A program made the translations under genes and the position numbers. From Synergistaceae bacterium (lineage in GTDB: Bacteria; Synergistota; Synergistia; Synergistales; 79-D21), in assembly GCA_012517195.1 (NCBI GenBank), contig JAAYVK010000089.1, positions 1 through 45,764 on the forward strand: DNA of 45,764 nt, read 5' to 3'. Every line of letters begins with the position of its first letter. The first letter of the stretch is position 1. Positions 11,401 through 22,339 of the stretch are shown piece after piece. The notes below the pieces were generated by a model. That model saw only the letters and a program-made list of their open reading frames with translations. It ran no database searches and was not told the DNA's origin.

Positions 11401-12107
11401 GCCTCGTCGCGGAGCTCCACGAGGTCCACCTGCACCGGCTTCGCCCCGAACAGCTTCAGGATTTCCTCGTCGGTCGTCGCCCCGAACGCCTTGAGAAGCA
11501 TCGTCACGGGAATCTTCTTGCGGTTGTCGATGTTGACAGAGAGAAGGTCTCCCGGCGTCAGGTCGAATTCCAGCCAGGCGCCCCGGTCGGGAATGACCTT
11601 GGCGGCATAGGATTCCCCCCCGGGGACGGTCGTGTCTGAACTGAAATATACACCGGCCGACCGTGCGAGCTGGTTCACAACAACGCGTTCGGTCCCGTTG
11701 ACAATGAATGTTCCCCTCTCCGTCATTACGGGAAAATCGCCGAGGTAGATCTCCTCTTCCTTGATCTCCCCGTTCCGACGGTTGACCAGTCGGATCGTCG
11801 CCCTTACGGGCATGGACCAGGTCAGGTCTCTCTGGCGGGCTTCCTCCTCGGTGATGGGGGACTCATCGACAAAATAGCGGACAAATTCGAGCGCAAACGA
11901 TCCGTCGTAACTCTCGATGGGGAAAATTTCCTCCAGGATTTCCTGGAGCCCCTGAGATTCCCGGGAATCCGCCTCCTTTTCCGCCTGGAAAAACCAGCGA
12001 TAGGAATTTTTCTGTACCTCGACGAGATCCGGTAAGCCAATGAGATCCTTCGTTCTCCCAAAAACGCGGCGCTGAATCTGTTCCTTCGAGGGGGCAAAAA
12101 CTGTCAT
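8481..12107 (-). CDS. rpoB: RNA polymerase subunit beta
   Basis: A 1208-residue beta subunit. The rifampicin pocket [20 protein letters not shown]...[21 protein letters not shown] has the sensitive-type residues at the common resistance sites, followed by [17 protein letters not shown]. Later blocks include [19 protein letters not shown] and the C-terminal [22 protein letters not shown] choose ATG 12107 ([14 protein letters not shown]), not the ORF-track start at 12176, because the latter lies in the promoter and 12107 has GGGAGG upstream. Unusually, no rplL lies upstream; the neighbour is a tRNA-Leu gene with its terminator. The acidic tail ([18 protein letters not shown]) is longer than in many species. 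Confidence 0.98.
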   Translation of the reverse strand: MTVFAPSKEQIQRRVFGRTKDLIGLPDLVEVQKNSYRWFFQAEKEADSRESQGLQEILEEIFPIESYDGSFALEFVRYFVDESPITEEEARQRDLTWSMPVRATIRLVNRRNGEIKEEEIYLGDFPVMTERGTFIVNGTERVVVNQLARSAGVYFSSDTTVPGGESYAAKVIPDRGAWLEFDLTPGDLLSVNIDNRKKIPVTMLLKAFGATTDEEILKLFGAKPVQVDLVELRDEARGRLLAEAIPDKEGQVLIRRNDRLTKEHLELLFEMGLTSVWVWDVDNAIAATLERDPSRSGEDAVLELFRRLRPNEPARMENAKEYVYGLFFDTRRYNLGRVGRYKLNKRLGLDIPESQRLLTVDDIVAIIKGILQLRNGEEKEDDIDHLGNRRVRAVGELLQNQVRIGLLRMERIAKERMTTLPDLTSATAKDLINVRPISASLREFFGSAQLSQFMDQTNPLAELTHRRRLSALGPGGLSRERTGFEARDVHYTHYGRVCPIETPEGPNIGLVTSLATYARINDYGFLVTPKRRVVEGRVTDEIEYLSADEEDEFFVGRANTPVDEQGRILGPDVHVRFRGEIETVEPEKINFLDVSPKQIVSISTALIPFLEHDDANRALMGSNMQRQAVPLVLPQAPIIGTGIEHHIAKDSGCCVRARRSGTVEFVDASRIEIRTAGGSLDSYNLTKFRRSNQGTVIHHRPIVSSGDTVEAGEIIADGQSVDHGELALGRNVLVAFVSWEGYNFEDAILLNERLVQEDHYSSIHIEEYEVEARDTKLGPEEITRDIPNVGEDALKNLDENGIVRVGAEVRAGDILVGKVTPKGESDQSPEEKLLRAIFGEKAREVRDTSMRVPNGEGGKVVSVKRLTIDQNSDDLSPGVNEVVKVYVAQLRKISEGDKIAGRHGNKGVVSKILPVEDMPYLPDGTPVDVVLSPLGVPSRMNLGQVMETVMGFVAVHNGWKVSTPVFEGATEQDIFDGVRKLAEGPYPEMAADGRITIYDGRTGEAMENKVTVGYMYMLKLIHLVDDKIHARSIGPYSLITQQPLGGKAQFGGQRFGEMEVWALEGYGASHILQEILTVKSDDIRGRLKTYERIVKGQNLTKPGVPESFRVLVKELQGLALDVEIMYDDGTVGEILLEDEDEEMGAPGTPRPRPAIVDLDLESGEDLLPPSAAGVTEEMLFVSPKELDASFEEEEEPDEQDLTREGEDA

Positions 12108-12166
12108 GGGAGTTACGACCTCCCTTTTGAGGTTTGTGGGGACTATCCTAGACGTGACGAAGGGGC

Positions 12167-12195
12167 ATAATAGCAAAAAGGTCGCGCCATGTCAA
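12167..12195 (-). promoter_or_regulatory. Sigma70-type promoter of rpoBC
   Basis: TTGACA (12195-12190) and TATTAT (12172-12167) are separated by exactly 17 bases, with a GC-rich discriminator (GCCCC) after the -10. Predicted start near 12160, leaving a leader of about 50 bases to the rpoB ATG. The -35 box spans the loop and first bases of the 3' arm of the tRNA-Leu terminator hairpin, and the spacer holds the rest of that arm and the T-run. Confidence 0.87.
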
Positions 12196-12210
12196 CAGAC
12201 ATGGCGCGAC
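12175..12210 (-). terminator. Intrinsic terminator of tRNA-Leu
   Basis: A perfect 12-bp stem (GTCGCGCCATGT / ACATGGCGCGAC) with a six-base loop, followed on the minus strand by C and five T residues. It ends the tRNA-Leu transcript 31 bases past the CCA end. It doubles as part of the rpoB promoter. Confidence 0.92.
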
Positions 12211-12240
12211 CTCGCTGACCCATTCTCTGGGAATTTTTTA

Positions 12241-12327
12241 TGGTGTCGAGGGGGGGAGTTGAACCCCCACAGGCTAATGCCCACTAGAGCCTGAGTCTAG
12301 CGCGTCTACCAATTCCGCCACCCCGAC
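12241..12327 (-). tRNA. tRNA-Leu (CAG anticodon)
   Basis: A class II tRNA of 87 bases including an encoded 3' CCA (12243-12241). The acceptor stem GTCGGGG pairs with CCTCGAC through one G-U wobble, with discriminator A. The D arm GCGGAATTGGTAGACGC is typical of tRNA-Leu. The anticodon stem CTAGA/TCTAG encloses the loop CTCAGGC, reading CAG, which decodes CUG. A variable arm follows (TGGGCATTAGCC region), then the T arm GGGGGTTCAACTCCCCC. It has its own promoter and terminator and sits alone between sua5 and rpoB. Confidence 0.97.
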
Positions 12328-12346
12328 ATCACAATCGACAAACGGG

Positions 12347-12375
12347 ATTTTAGCAACGTGCGCCCTTTTTGGCAA
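12347..12375 (-). promoter_or_regulatory. Sigma70-type promoter of tRNA-Leu
   Basis: TTGCCA (12375-12370) and TAAAAT (12352-12347) are spaced by 17 bases, followed by a C/G-rich discriminator (CCCG). The predicted start is about 12 bases before the mature tRNA 5' end at 12327. The -35 overlaps a small hairpin (12362-12379) just after the sua5 stop codon. Confidence 0.78.
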
Positions 12376-12379
12376 GGGC
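12362..12379 (-). other. Small hairpin after sua5 overlapping the tRNA-Leu -35 box
   Basis: GCCCTT pairs with AAGGGC around the loop GCCAAA, beginning eight bases after the sua5 stop. No T-run follows on the minus strand, so it is not a convincing terminator. The -35 TTGCCA of the tRNA promoter sits at the stem/loop junction. Confidence 0.4.
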
Positions 12380-12386
12380 CTTTCTT

Positions 12387-15284
<2,898 letters not shown>

Positions 15285-15293
15285 CAGGGCCTC

Positions 15294-15329
15294 CAAAATT
15301 GAATCGCGGGCGATCGGGCGCCCGCGATT
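15294..15329 (-). terminator. Strong hairpin between metG and tatD, possible terminator
   Basis: An 11-bp perfect stem (AATCGCGGGCG / CGCCCGCGATT) with a six-base loop, followed on the minus strand by CAATTTTGG. The T-run is short, so this may be a weak terminator, a partial attenuator or an mRNA-stabilising 3' structure. It ends about 18 bases before the tatD start. No promoter is evident behind it. Confidence 0.55.
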
Positions 15330-15373
15330 TTCAGACTGACACACGGTTCCGGGCGGGGTGGGCGAGCCGCCTT

Positions 15374-17302
15374 TCAGTGGATCCGGCTTCCAGGTGTTAT
15401 GGGCCTGTCGAGCGTCAGAAGAGCCAGTTCCTTTCCATCCGGGCTTTCCGCCGCAAGCAGCATCCCGTTGCTCACAACCCCCCGCAGTTTTGCGGGCTTC
15501 AGGTTGCAGATGACGATGATATCCCGCCCCACAAGTTCGGCGGGTTCGTAAAACTCCCGAATGCCCGAGACGATCGTCCTTCTCTCGTAGCCGAGGTCAA
15601 GGTTGAGCTTGTACAGTTTGCTGGCGTTCGGGACCGGTTCGACGCTCAGGACCCGGGCGGTCCTCAGTTCGATCTTCCGGAATTCCTCCACGCCGACTTC
15701 CGCCTCGTGTTCTCCTGGATCGGGGAGCAGGTTCCTTTTCGCTTCCCGTTCCGCCCTTGCTTCCTCCCAGGCTTTCAGATCGATTCGCGGGAAAAGGACC
15801 TCGTCCCTCCGGATGGTGGTCCCTTCGGGAAGAAAGCCCCACGGGTAATCTTCAAACAGGGCATTGGCGGGATCTCCTGCCAGCCCCAGCTGGTTCCACA
15901 TGCGGCAAGCCGTTTCGGGCATGAAGGGGGCCACCATGAGGGCGATCTGGATCAAGGCCTGGTACAGGGTTCCAAGGACAGAGTCCAGCCGGGGGTCATT
16001 CTCCTTCCCAAGCTTCCAGGGGGCCGTTTCGTCGATATATTTGTTCATCCGGGAAATGAATGACCAAATAGCCTTCAATGCCTCGTCGAAAGCGAACTCG
16101 GACATCCGGGCACGAACAGTCTCGAATGTCGAGGAGGCCAGCCGGGCCATTTCGAGATCAAGTGGATCCACAGGCCCGCAGGCCGTGACGGTGCAGCCCT
16201 TGAATCGCTCGATCATCTGAAGCGTTCGGTTCAGGAGGTTCCCCAGGTCGTTCGCCAGGTCCGAGTTGATCCGTTTGACAAGGGCGCTCTCGGAAAAGTC
16301 CCCGTCAAGCCCGAAGGGAACCTCGCGAAGAAGGAAGTACCGGAACGCATCCTTCCCGTAAAGGTTTACCATCTCGAACGGATCCACCACATTGCCCCTG
16401 GACTTGGACATTTTCTCCCCCTCGACGGTCCACCAGCCGTGGGAAAATACCTGGCGCGGCGGGTTGACCCCAAGGGCAAGAAGCATGGCAGGCCAGACGA
16501 CACAGTGGAACCGGATGATGTCTTTTCCAACGAGGTGACGGACGTAAGGCCAGTACTGCTTCCATTTCGCTTCTTCGTCGGGGTATCCGCAGACCGTCAG
16601 GTAATTGATCAGGGCATCGAACCAGACGTAGATGACGTGGCGGTCATCTCCCGGTACCGGGATCCCCCACTTCAGCGTCGTCCGCGAGATGGACTGGTCC
16701 TTGAGGCCGCTCCGGATAAAGCTGACGATCTCGTTATACCGGGTCCGGGGAAGGATGGCGTCCGGGTTTTCCTCGTAAAAGCGCAAGAGGGGTTCCTGGT
16801 ACCTGGACATGCGGAAGAAGTAACTTTCTTCGGTCATCTTTTCAAGCGGTCTCTTGCAATCGGGGCAAGTCTTGCCTTCCCCCATCTGGGCTTCAGGAAC
16901 GTAGGTTTCGCACGGGACACAATACCATCCTTCGTAGGTCCCCTTGTAAACGTCCCCCTGCGCTAAAAGTTTCTCAAAAACCGCCGTCACGACCTTGAAA
17001 TGCCGCTCTTCTGTTGTGCGGATGAAGTCATCGTTTGATATTCCAAGGACTTCCCAGAGCTTCTTGAAATTTTCAACCGTCTGATCGGCAAGCTGCTGCG
17101 CCGTGAGCCCCCGACTCTCCGCGGCCTGCTGGATTTTCTGCCCGTGTTCATCGGTTCCCGTAGCGAACAGGACCGGCTGGCCCATCATCCGGTGAAACCG
17201 CGCGCTGACATCGGCCGCGATCGTGGTATAGGCATGCCCGATGTGGGGAACATCGTTGACGTAATAGATGGGGGTCGTGATGTAGAAAGGTTCCCTGTTC
17301 AT
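15374..17302 (-). CDS. metG: Methionyl-tRNA synthetase
   Basis: Charges initiator and elongator tRNA-Met. The 642-residue class I synthetase shows the HIGH motif as PHIGH at 19-23, a CxxC...CxxC zinc finger (CVPCETYV...CPDCKRP), the KMSKS loop GEKMSKSRGNVVDPF and a C-terminal EMAP-like tRNA-binding domain (FRKIELRTARVLSVEPVPNA...VVSNGMLLAA), which promotes dimerisation. ATG 17302 with AGGAGG eight bases upstream is used; the longer track ORF (to 17677) reads backwards through rsmI. It lies 35 bases after rsmI and is the last gene of the long cluster. Confidence 0.97.
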   Translation of the reverse strand: MNREPFYITTPIYYVNDVPHIGHAYTTIAADVSARFHRMMGQPVLFATGTDEHGQKIQQAAESRGLTAQQLADQTVENFKKLWEVLGISNDDFIRTTEERHFKVVTAVFEKLLAQGDVYKGTYEGWYCVPCETYVPEAQMGEGKTCPDCKRPLEKMTEESYFFRMSRYQEPLLRFYEENPDAILPRTRYNEIVSFIRSGLKDQSISRTTLKWGIPVPGDDRHVIYVWFDALINYLTVCGYPDEEAKWKQYWPYVRHLVGKDIIRFHCVVWPAMLLALGVNPPRQVFSHGWWTVEGEKMSKSRGNVVDPFEMVNLYGKDAFRYFLLREVPFGLDGDFSESALVKRINSDLANDLGNLLNRTLQMIERFKGCTVTACGPVDPLDLEMARLASSTFETVRARMSEFAFDEALKAIWSFISRMNKYIDETAPWKLGKENDPRLDSVLGTLYQALIQIALMVAPFMPETACRMWNQLGLAGDPANALFEDYPWGFLPEGTTIRRDEVLFPRIDLKAWEEARAEREAKRNLLPDPGEHEAEVGVEEFRKIELRTARVLSVEPVPNASKLYKLNLDLGYERRTIVSGIREFYEPAELVGRDIIVICNLKPAKLRGVVSNGMLLAAESPDGKELALLTLDRPITPGSRIH

Positions 17303-17337
17303 CCTTTGATCCTCCTTTTCGCGCACCCCCTGACCGT

Positions 17338-18186
17338 TCAGAGGGATTTCCCCTGTTTTGGAGCCTTTTCGATCAGGTAGGCCTTGATCCGATTTTTCGG
17401 AATACCATATCGCTCGTGAACCATTTTGACAACATCCCTTCCCGAAAGCCCCTCTTCGACAGCCTCGTCCGCAAGCTTCTCCCAGGATTCTGAAGGGTTG
17501 TCCCCAGAGGGTTCGGCAGGCTGGGAGGCTCCCGCCACCACCAGCACCATCTCCCCCTTCATGGGAATCCGGACTCTTTCCCTCAGGTCGTCGAGGTTCA
17601 TCCTCAGGACTTCCTCGTGGACCTTGCTGAGTTCCCTGACCAAGGCGCAAGGTCGGTTCCCGAGAACGCGGGCACAATCGTCCACCTCATCGGGAAGGCG
17701 ATGGGGAGAAACGTAGAAAACCAGCGTACAGGGGACATCCTTCAAGGCGAGAAGGCTCTTCTGCCTGTCCCCTTTCCTGGCGGGAAGGAAACCCGCAAAC
17801 TGGAAGGTCTGGATCGGAAGGCCGGAAAGCACGAGCGCGGGGACAAAAGCCGTCGCTCCCGGGAGGACTTCGACCTCGATCCCCTCCCGGATGGCCTCGT
17901 TCACAAGGAAGGCCCCGGGGTCCGAGATCCCAGGCGTCCCCGCATCCGTGACCAGCGCAATCCGTTTCCCCTCACGGAGCGCCTTCAGAAAGAGCGGCGC
18001 CTTTTCCCTTTCATTGTGCTCGTGGGAAGAGACCAGCGGTGCGCGAATGCCCAGGTGATTCAACAGGCGAAGCGTTCTCCTCGTATCCTCGCAGGCGATC
18101 CAGTCTGCCTCCCGGAGAACCCGGATCGCCCTCAGGGTGATGTCCTCGAGGTTCCCCACCGGCGTCGGGACAACAATCAGAGGCAT
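17338..18186 (-). CDS. rsmI: 16S rRNA (cytidine1402-2'-O)-methyltransferase
   Basis: Adds the 2'-O-methyl of m4Cm1402 at the ribosomal P site. The 282-residue tetrapyrrole-methylase-fold protein shows VPTPVGNLEDITLRA, CEDTRRTLRLL, HEHNE and VTDAGTPGISDPG, the SAM-binding signatures of the family. A C-terminal helix-turn-helix-like region (GLSGRDVVKMVHERYGIPKNRIKAYLIE) is the usual RsmI tail. It overlaps the upstream methyltransferase gene by 10 bases; that arrangement (methyltransferase-rsmI-metG) is common in Firmicutes-like genomes. Confidence 0.95.
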   Translation of the reverse strand: MPLIVVPTPVGNLEDITLRAIRVLREADWIACEDTRRTLRLLNHLGIRAPLVSSHEHNEREKAPLFLKALREGKRIALVTDAGTPGISDPGAFLVNEAIREGIEVEVLPGATAFVPALVLSGLPIQTFQFAGFLPARKGDRQKSLLALKDVPCTLVFYVSPHRLPDEVDDCARVLGNRPCALVRELSKVHEEVLRMNLDDLRERVRIPMKGEMVLVVAGASQPAEPSGDNPSESWEKLADEAVEEGLSGRDVVKMVHERYGIPKNRIKAYLIEKAPKQGKSL

Positions 18187-18923
18187 GGCGGACTCTCCAG
18201 GCGGTAGGAGGCAAGAAGTTCACTCGTGTAGTTTCCGCTTTCGTTCGTGATGAAGAGGGGAGGATCGACCACAAGGCCTCCCCTGCCCTGCTTCATCGCA
18301 GCAAGGAGAAAGGTCGAGGCCTCCTTCCCGGGGCCCGGGTGGACGAAACGGATCCGCTTGGGCTCAAGGGCCTTTTGAACCAGCAGGGTCAGCGCTTCCG
18401 CGGCACGGGCGGCCCTCAGGACAAGAAAGAACCTCCCCCTGGGCTTCAGGAGAAAGCTCGCGGCTGAAAAAACATCCGCCAGGGAGCATGCTGTCCCGTG
18501 GCGGGCCACCGCCTTGGCGGAACGGGGACTGACCCGGCTTCTCTCCGGGTCGTTGTAGGGGGGGTTCATGAGCACGACGTCAAAGGATTCTGCCGCATAA
18601 AACTTCCGGATCTCCCGCAAGTCTCCCCGGGAAACGTGCACTCGGCCGTCGAGCCCGTTAAGCCGGGCATTCTCACGGGCCATCTCCACCAGGTCCTCTC
18701 TGATCTCGAGCCCTTCGAAGGCTGCCGCCTCCGGGTACTTTCGGGCGAGGATGAAGAGCACGGCCCCGTGGGCGCAGCCCAGTTCGAGGACCCGATCCCC
18801 CCGCTTGACCCTGGACGCGGCCGCAAGCAGGATGGTGTCGACGGAAACCCGGGGGCCCTCCAGGGGCTGGATGAGATTCAGCTCACCGAATAGGATGTCG
18901 TCCCGGCTCGTTTCAGCCCTCAT
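18177..18923 (-). CDS. TrmN6-like tRNA (adenine37-N6)-methyltransferase family protein
   Basis: A 248-residue class I SAM-dependent methyltransferase. Motif I is VLELGCAHGAVLFILA and the catalytic N6-methyltransferase tetrapeptide is NPPY. The N-terminal QPLEGPRVSVDTILLAA matches the TrmN6/YfiC family, which methylates A37 of tRNA-Val in E. coli. The position directly before rsmI is the conserved context of the Firmicutes homologue (YabB-like). The tRNA target is not shown by the sequence. ATG 18923 overlaps the smc stop by ATGA. Confidence 0.85.
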   Translation of the reverse strand: MRAETSRDDILFGELNLIQPLEGPRVSVDTILLAAASRVKRGDRVLELGCAHGAVLFILARKYPEAAAFEGLEIREDLVEMARENARLNGLDGRVHVSRGDLREIRKFYAAESFDVVLMNPPYNDPERSRVSPRSAKAVARHGTACSLADVFSAASFLLKPRGRFFLVLRAARAAEALTLLVQKALEPKRIRFVHPGPGKEASTFLLAAMKQGRGGLVVDPPLFITNESGNYTSELLASYRLESPPCL

Positions 18924-21900
18924 GTCCAGTCCTCCATCCGCACCCCGACCAGCTGCGAGAGGCCCGGTTCCGAAAGCGTGACCCCGTAAAGCACATCCGC
19001 CTTTTCCATCGTCGTTCTCCTGTGCGTCATGGCAAGAATCTGGAGTTCCCTGGCGTATTCCGCGGCAAGATCCACGTAGCGCCTCAGATTCACCTCATCA
19101 AGGGCCGCATCCGCCTCGTCCAGGATCGCGATGGGAACCCGCGCCTCTTCCATCGCCGCGAACAACAGCGCGATGGCGGTCAACGACTGTTCTCCTCCCG
19201 ACAGCTGGGCAAGCCCTTGAGGGCGTTTTCCGGGGGGGCGGGCAGTGAAATCCACTCCGGCCTCCCATCCCTCCTGGGGGCCCTCGATCTGCAGGTGGGC
19301 TTCCCCACCCCCGAAAAGTCTCTGGAACAGCGCGTTGAACCGCCTGTCGATCCCGTCCATTGCCTTGCCGAAGACCCGCGATGCTTCCCGGTCCGTTTCC
19401 GCGATAAAGCCCTGGAGGGACCGTATCCCCTCCCTGACATCGGCGCACTGTTCGGAAAGAAATGCCGTGCGCTCCAGGAGAGATTCCTCCTCGGAAAGCA
19501 CCCCTAGCTCCACTTCGCCCATGGCCCGCAGGACCTTTTCCGCGTTCCGGATCGACCGCTTGACCTCATCGAGATCGATTTCCCCGCACCGTCCAGGCCC
19601 AGGGTACGGGAATTTTTCTTCCCATTCCGCCATGAGCTCGGCCAGCCCGTTTCCGGCTTCCAGGATTTCTCGCTCCAGTTCTTCCAGGCGGGCCAGGCAA
19701 CGGCGGCTGGCTTCCCCCGCCCTTCCTTCGCGGGCAACGACCCGGACCAATGATTTTTGATCCTTTTCCAGGCGCCCGGCGATTGTACGCTCCATTTCTT
19801 CAAGGCCGCTTTTTGTCCTCCAGAGGGCAAGGTAATTCTGCCCCAGGCGGGCGAGATCTTCAAAAAGCTTTTCGAGGACGCTCTCCCGGGAGGCGATTCT
19901 CGCTTCCTCGGTTTTGAGCGATTCCCGGACCCCTCGAACCTCCTTGTCCATCCTTTTCAGCAGTTCCAGGGTTCCCCTCTGTTTTTCCTCCAGCAGGAGA
20001 ACCTCTGTTTCAAGTCCCGTCGGTCCCTCGTCCGGGGGGAAGTTTTCCTTTTCCTGCTCAAGGGTTCCGATCTTCTCTTCGGCCTGTCTTTTTTCGAGGA
20101 TGAGAGCCAGGAGACATTTGCCGGTCTCCGACAAGCCTGCCTTCAGCTTTTTCTCCGCGTCGGCAAGCTGGCGGATTTCCCTTTCCGTCCGGTCTCTCCG
20201 GGCGTGCAGAAGGCGCAAGGCCTCCTCCGCTTCCCGCCTCTCAGAAAAAGCCCGATCCTTTTCCTCTGAAGCCTCGATTTCCACGGCTTCCGCGCGGGCG
20301 AGCTCCGCTTCCAGGCGGCGGATTTCCGCCTGCAGGTTCTCCAGCAATGCCTCGGTTTCCTTCGTCTTGCGGCGGATTTCCATCCCGCCGCTGCCGGTTT
20401 TCTGGGCTCCTCCCGAAATGGAACCGCCGGGCATGAAAACCTCCCCGTCGAGGGTGGCAACCGCAAGCCTGGGACGGCGTCTCACCAGATCCGAGGCAAA
20501 ACGGTAATTCTCGAGAACCAGGAGGTCTCCCAGCAAATGCTCGATCGCCTTTTCCCAATCCTTTTCGGCAACAACCAGGTCCAACGCCCACCCCAGCACT
20601 CCCGGTTCCCTGGTTAGGCCCGGATCCCTCCTGGCGGGTTTTGCCCCGCGGCACCGCTCGAGGGGAAGGAACGTGGCCCTGCCCGCCCCGGACTGGCGAA
20701 GCTTCTCGATGCAAACCCCCGCTTCTTCCATATCCCTGACAAGGAGCCAGAACTGCCTTGCTCCCAAATAGGACTCGATGGCTTTCTCGAAACGGCCCGG
20801 GCATTCAAACGCTTCGATGACTGGAACGGGAGAAACCGCAAGCCTCCCCAGCCGCGAGGCGGCAACAAGGAACTGCACCGCCTTGGGAAAAACCTGGCCG
20901 TCGAGCTTCTGATTCAGGCTTTCCAGCTCCTGGGCCACCTGGCTTTCTTTTTTCCGGAGCCTGGAAAGTTCCGTCGCCGTCCTCTGGGAGAGGGCGAAAG
21001 CCTCCGCATGCCTTTCGACGGCCAGCTCTGCGCTCCCGACGAGGGAGAGTACCTGGGCCTCCCTCTCCGCCCCTGCGGTCTCGAGACGGGAAAGCTCCTC
21101 CTGCAACCCCCGGCGTTCCGCTTCCAGAGAAGCCCATTGCCGGCCGAGCGCAGCCAGCCTTGCCTTTTGTGTTTCCTCTTCGGCCTGCAGTTCGGCCCTC
21201 CTGCGGGTAAGGGATCTCAATTCCTTTTCGCGTTTTTCCCAATCCTGCCGCCGCAGCAAACGGTCCTCCCGTAGGGCAATAGCCTCTGCCTTCTTCCTGG
21301 AGAGCTCGGCTTCAAGGGATTTCAAAAGATCCCTCTGGGCGCGCTCATCTCTTTCCAGGCCCTGCAGAGCCTCTTCCTTGGCAAGGCATTCCGCCCGGGC
21401 GGTCTTGACCTGGTCCCTGTTCATCCTCACAGAGGAAGCAAGGGACGCGGCCTGCCGAAGAGTTTCCTGAAGGGAGCTGGAAGCCGCAGCCTGCCTGCGG
21501 CGGCAATCCTCCATCTCCTTCTGGAGGGATTCGAGCTCCTTTTGCAACAAACCCTTTCGGCGCGTCCATCCCGCGCTCCAGAAAGAATGCCGGACCTGCT
21601 CCCGGACCAGGATTTCCCGCCGGGTTTTGAGCGCCTCCAGGGCGATTTCCGACCGCTCCCTTCGTAGCCAGTAATATAGACGCCGCTGTTCTTCAAGAAG
21701 GTCCAAAACCTCTTTGGCCTTCCTGGCCTTCTCCACCATGGGAGCGATTTCATCGCGGCGCGCCGAAAGCTCCGAAAGAAGGGTCAGCAGGCGCAACAGC
21801 TCGTCTTCAGCTTTTCTGAGCCGGTCGACCGCCTCTTCCCTTTTTCTTCGGTAAAGGTCGATCCCGAAAAGGCCCTCGAGGAGCATCCTCCGCTGGAGGG

Positions 21901-22339
21901 GCTTTTGCTGGATGATTTCCGAAATCTCGCCCTGCCCGATAAAGGCAAACCGAATGCCCTCCAGGCCCCAGTCCCGCTTGATCTGGTCCAGGTCCTGGAG
22001 GCGGGCCCGATTTCCGTCGATGGTCAGTAGGCCGTTGCCTTCCCTGTCGATCTTCCTCCGGATCCGGCAGTCCTTTTTTCCGGACACCAGCCGGACTGAA
22101 GCCTCGGCTTCCTTGCAGGGGGACAGGCTCACGCTGCCCTGGAAAAGGAGATCGGTCTGCCGCGAAATCCTCAGCTCCGAAGGGGACCCCTCCCCCAGGA
22201 CCCAGCGAACGGCATCGAGAAGATTGCTCTTGCCGCTTCCGTTGGGGCCTACGATGCAGGTCAGCCCTGGCGAAAGCAAGAGTTCGTGCTCTCCCCCGAA
22301 GCTTTTAAATCCCTTGAGCTGCAGCTGAGCGATATACAT
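18920..22339 (-). CDS. smc: Chromosome segregation protein SMC
   Basis: The bacterial condensin ATPase that, with ScpA/ScpB, organises and segregates chromosomes. 1139 residues. The Walker A GPNGSGKSNLLDAVRWVLG is at 31-38 onward; long coiled coils flank a hinge (around FPKAVQFLVAASRL to EVFMPGGSISGGAQ). The C-terminal head has the signature LSGGEQSLTAIALLFAA and Walker B IAILDEADAALDE. I start at ATG 22339 (MYIAQLQLKGFKSF), inside the last 35 bases of rng; the track start adds 49 residues of out-of-frame rng sequence. The Shine-Dalgarno is weak, so coupling to rng translation is likely. Unusually ftsY is not next door. Confidence 0.97.
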   Translation of the reverse strand: MYIAQLQLKGFKSFGGEHELLLSPGLTCIVGPNGSGKSNLLDAVRWVLGEGSPSELRISRQTDLLFQGSVSLSPCKEAEASVRLVSGKKDCRIRRKIDREGNGLLTIDGNRARLQDLDQIKRDWGLEGIRFAFIGQGEISEIIQQKPLQRRMLLEGLFGIDLYRRKREEAVDRLRKAEDELLRLLTLLSELSARRDEIAPMVEKARKAKEVLDLLEEQRRLYYWLRRERSEIALEALKTRREILVREQVRHSFWSAGWTRRKGLLQKELESLQKEMEDCRRRQAAASSSLQETLRQAASLASSVRMNRDQVKTARAECLAKEEALQGLERDERAQRDLLKSLEAELSRKKAEAIALREDRLLRRQDWEKREKELRSLTRRRAELQAEEETQKARLAALGRQWASLEAERRGLQEELSRLETAGAEREAQVLSLVGSAELAVERHAEAFALSQRTATELSRLRKKESQVAQELESLNQKLDGQVFPKAVQFLVAASRLGRLAVSPVPVIEAFECPGRFEKAIESYLGARQFWLLVRDMEEAGVCIEKLRQSGAGRATFLPLERCRGAKPARRDPGLTREPGVLGWALDLVVAEKDWEKAIEHLLGDLLVLENYRFASDLVRRRPRLAVATLDGEVFMPGGSISGGAQKTGSGGMEIRRKTKETEALLENLQAEIRRLEAELARAEAVEIEASEEKDRAFSERREAEEALRLLHARRDRTEREIRQLADAEKKLKAGLSETGKCLLALILEKRQAEEKIGTLEQEKENFPPDEGPTGLETEVLLLEEKQRGTLELLKRMDKEVRGVRESLKTEEARIASRESVLEKLFEDLARLGQNYLALWRTKSGLEEMERTIAGRLEKDQKSLVRVVAREGRAGEASRRCLARLEELEREILEAGNGLAELMAEWEEKFPYPGPGRCGEIDLDEVKRSIRNAEKVLRAMGEVELGVLSEEESLLERTAFLSEQCADVREGIRSLQGFIAETDREASRVFGKAMDGIDRRFNALFQRLFGGGEAHLQIEGPQEGWEAGVDFTARPPGKRPQGLAQLSGGEQSLTAIALLFAAMEEARVPIAILDEADAALDEVNLRRYVDLAAEYARELQILAMTHRRTTMEKADVLYGVTLSEPGLSQLVGVRMEDWT

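Noticed and set aside
12108-12176. 23-residue N-terminal extension of RpoB in the ORF track
   Set aside because: It encodes through the -10 box and predicted start site, and the ATG at 12107 has a good Shine-Dalgarno and the family N-terminus.
12106-12294. 62-aa plus-strand ORF over the tRNA
   Set aside because: Overlaps the rpoB promoter, the terminator and tRNA-Leu on the opposite strand.
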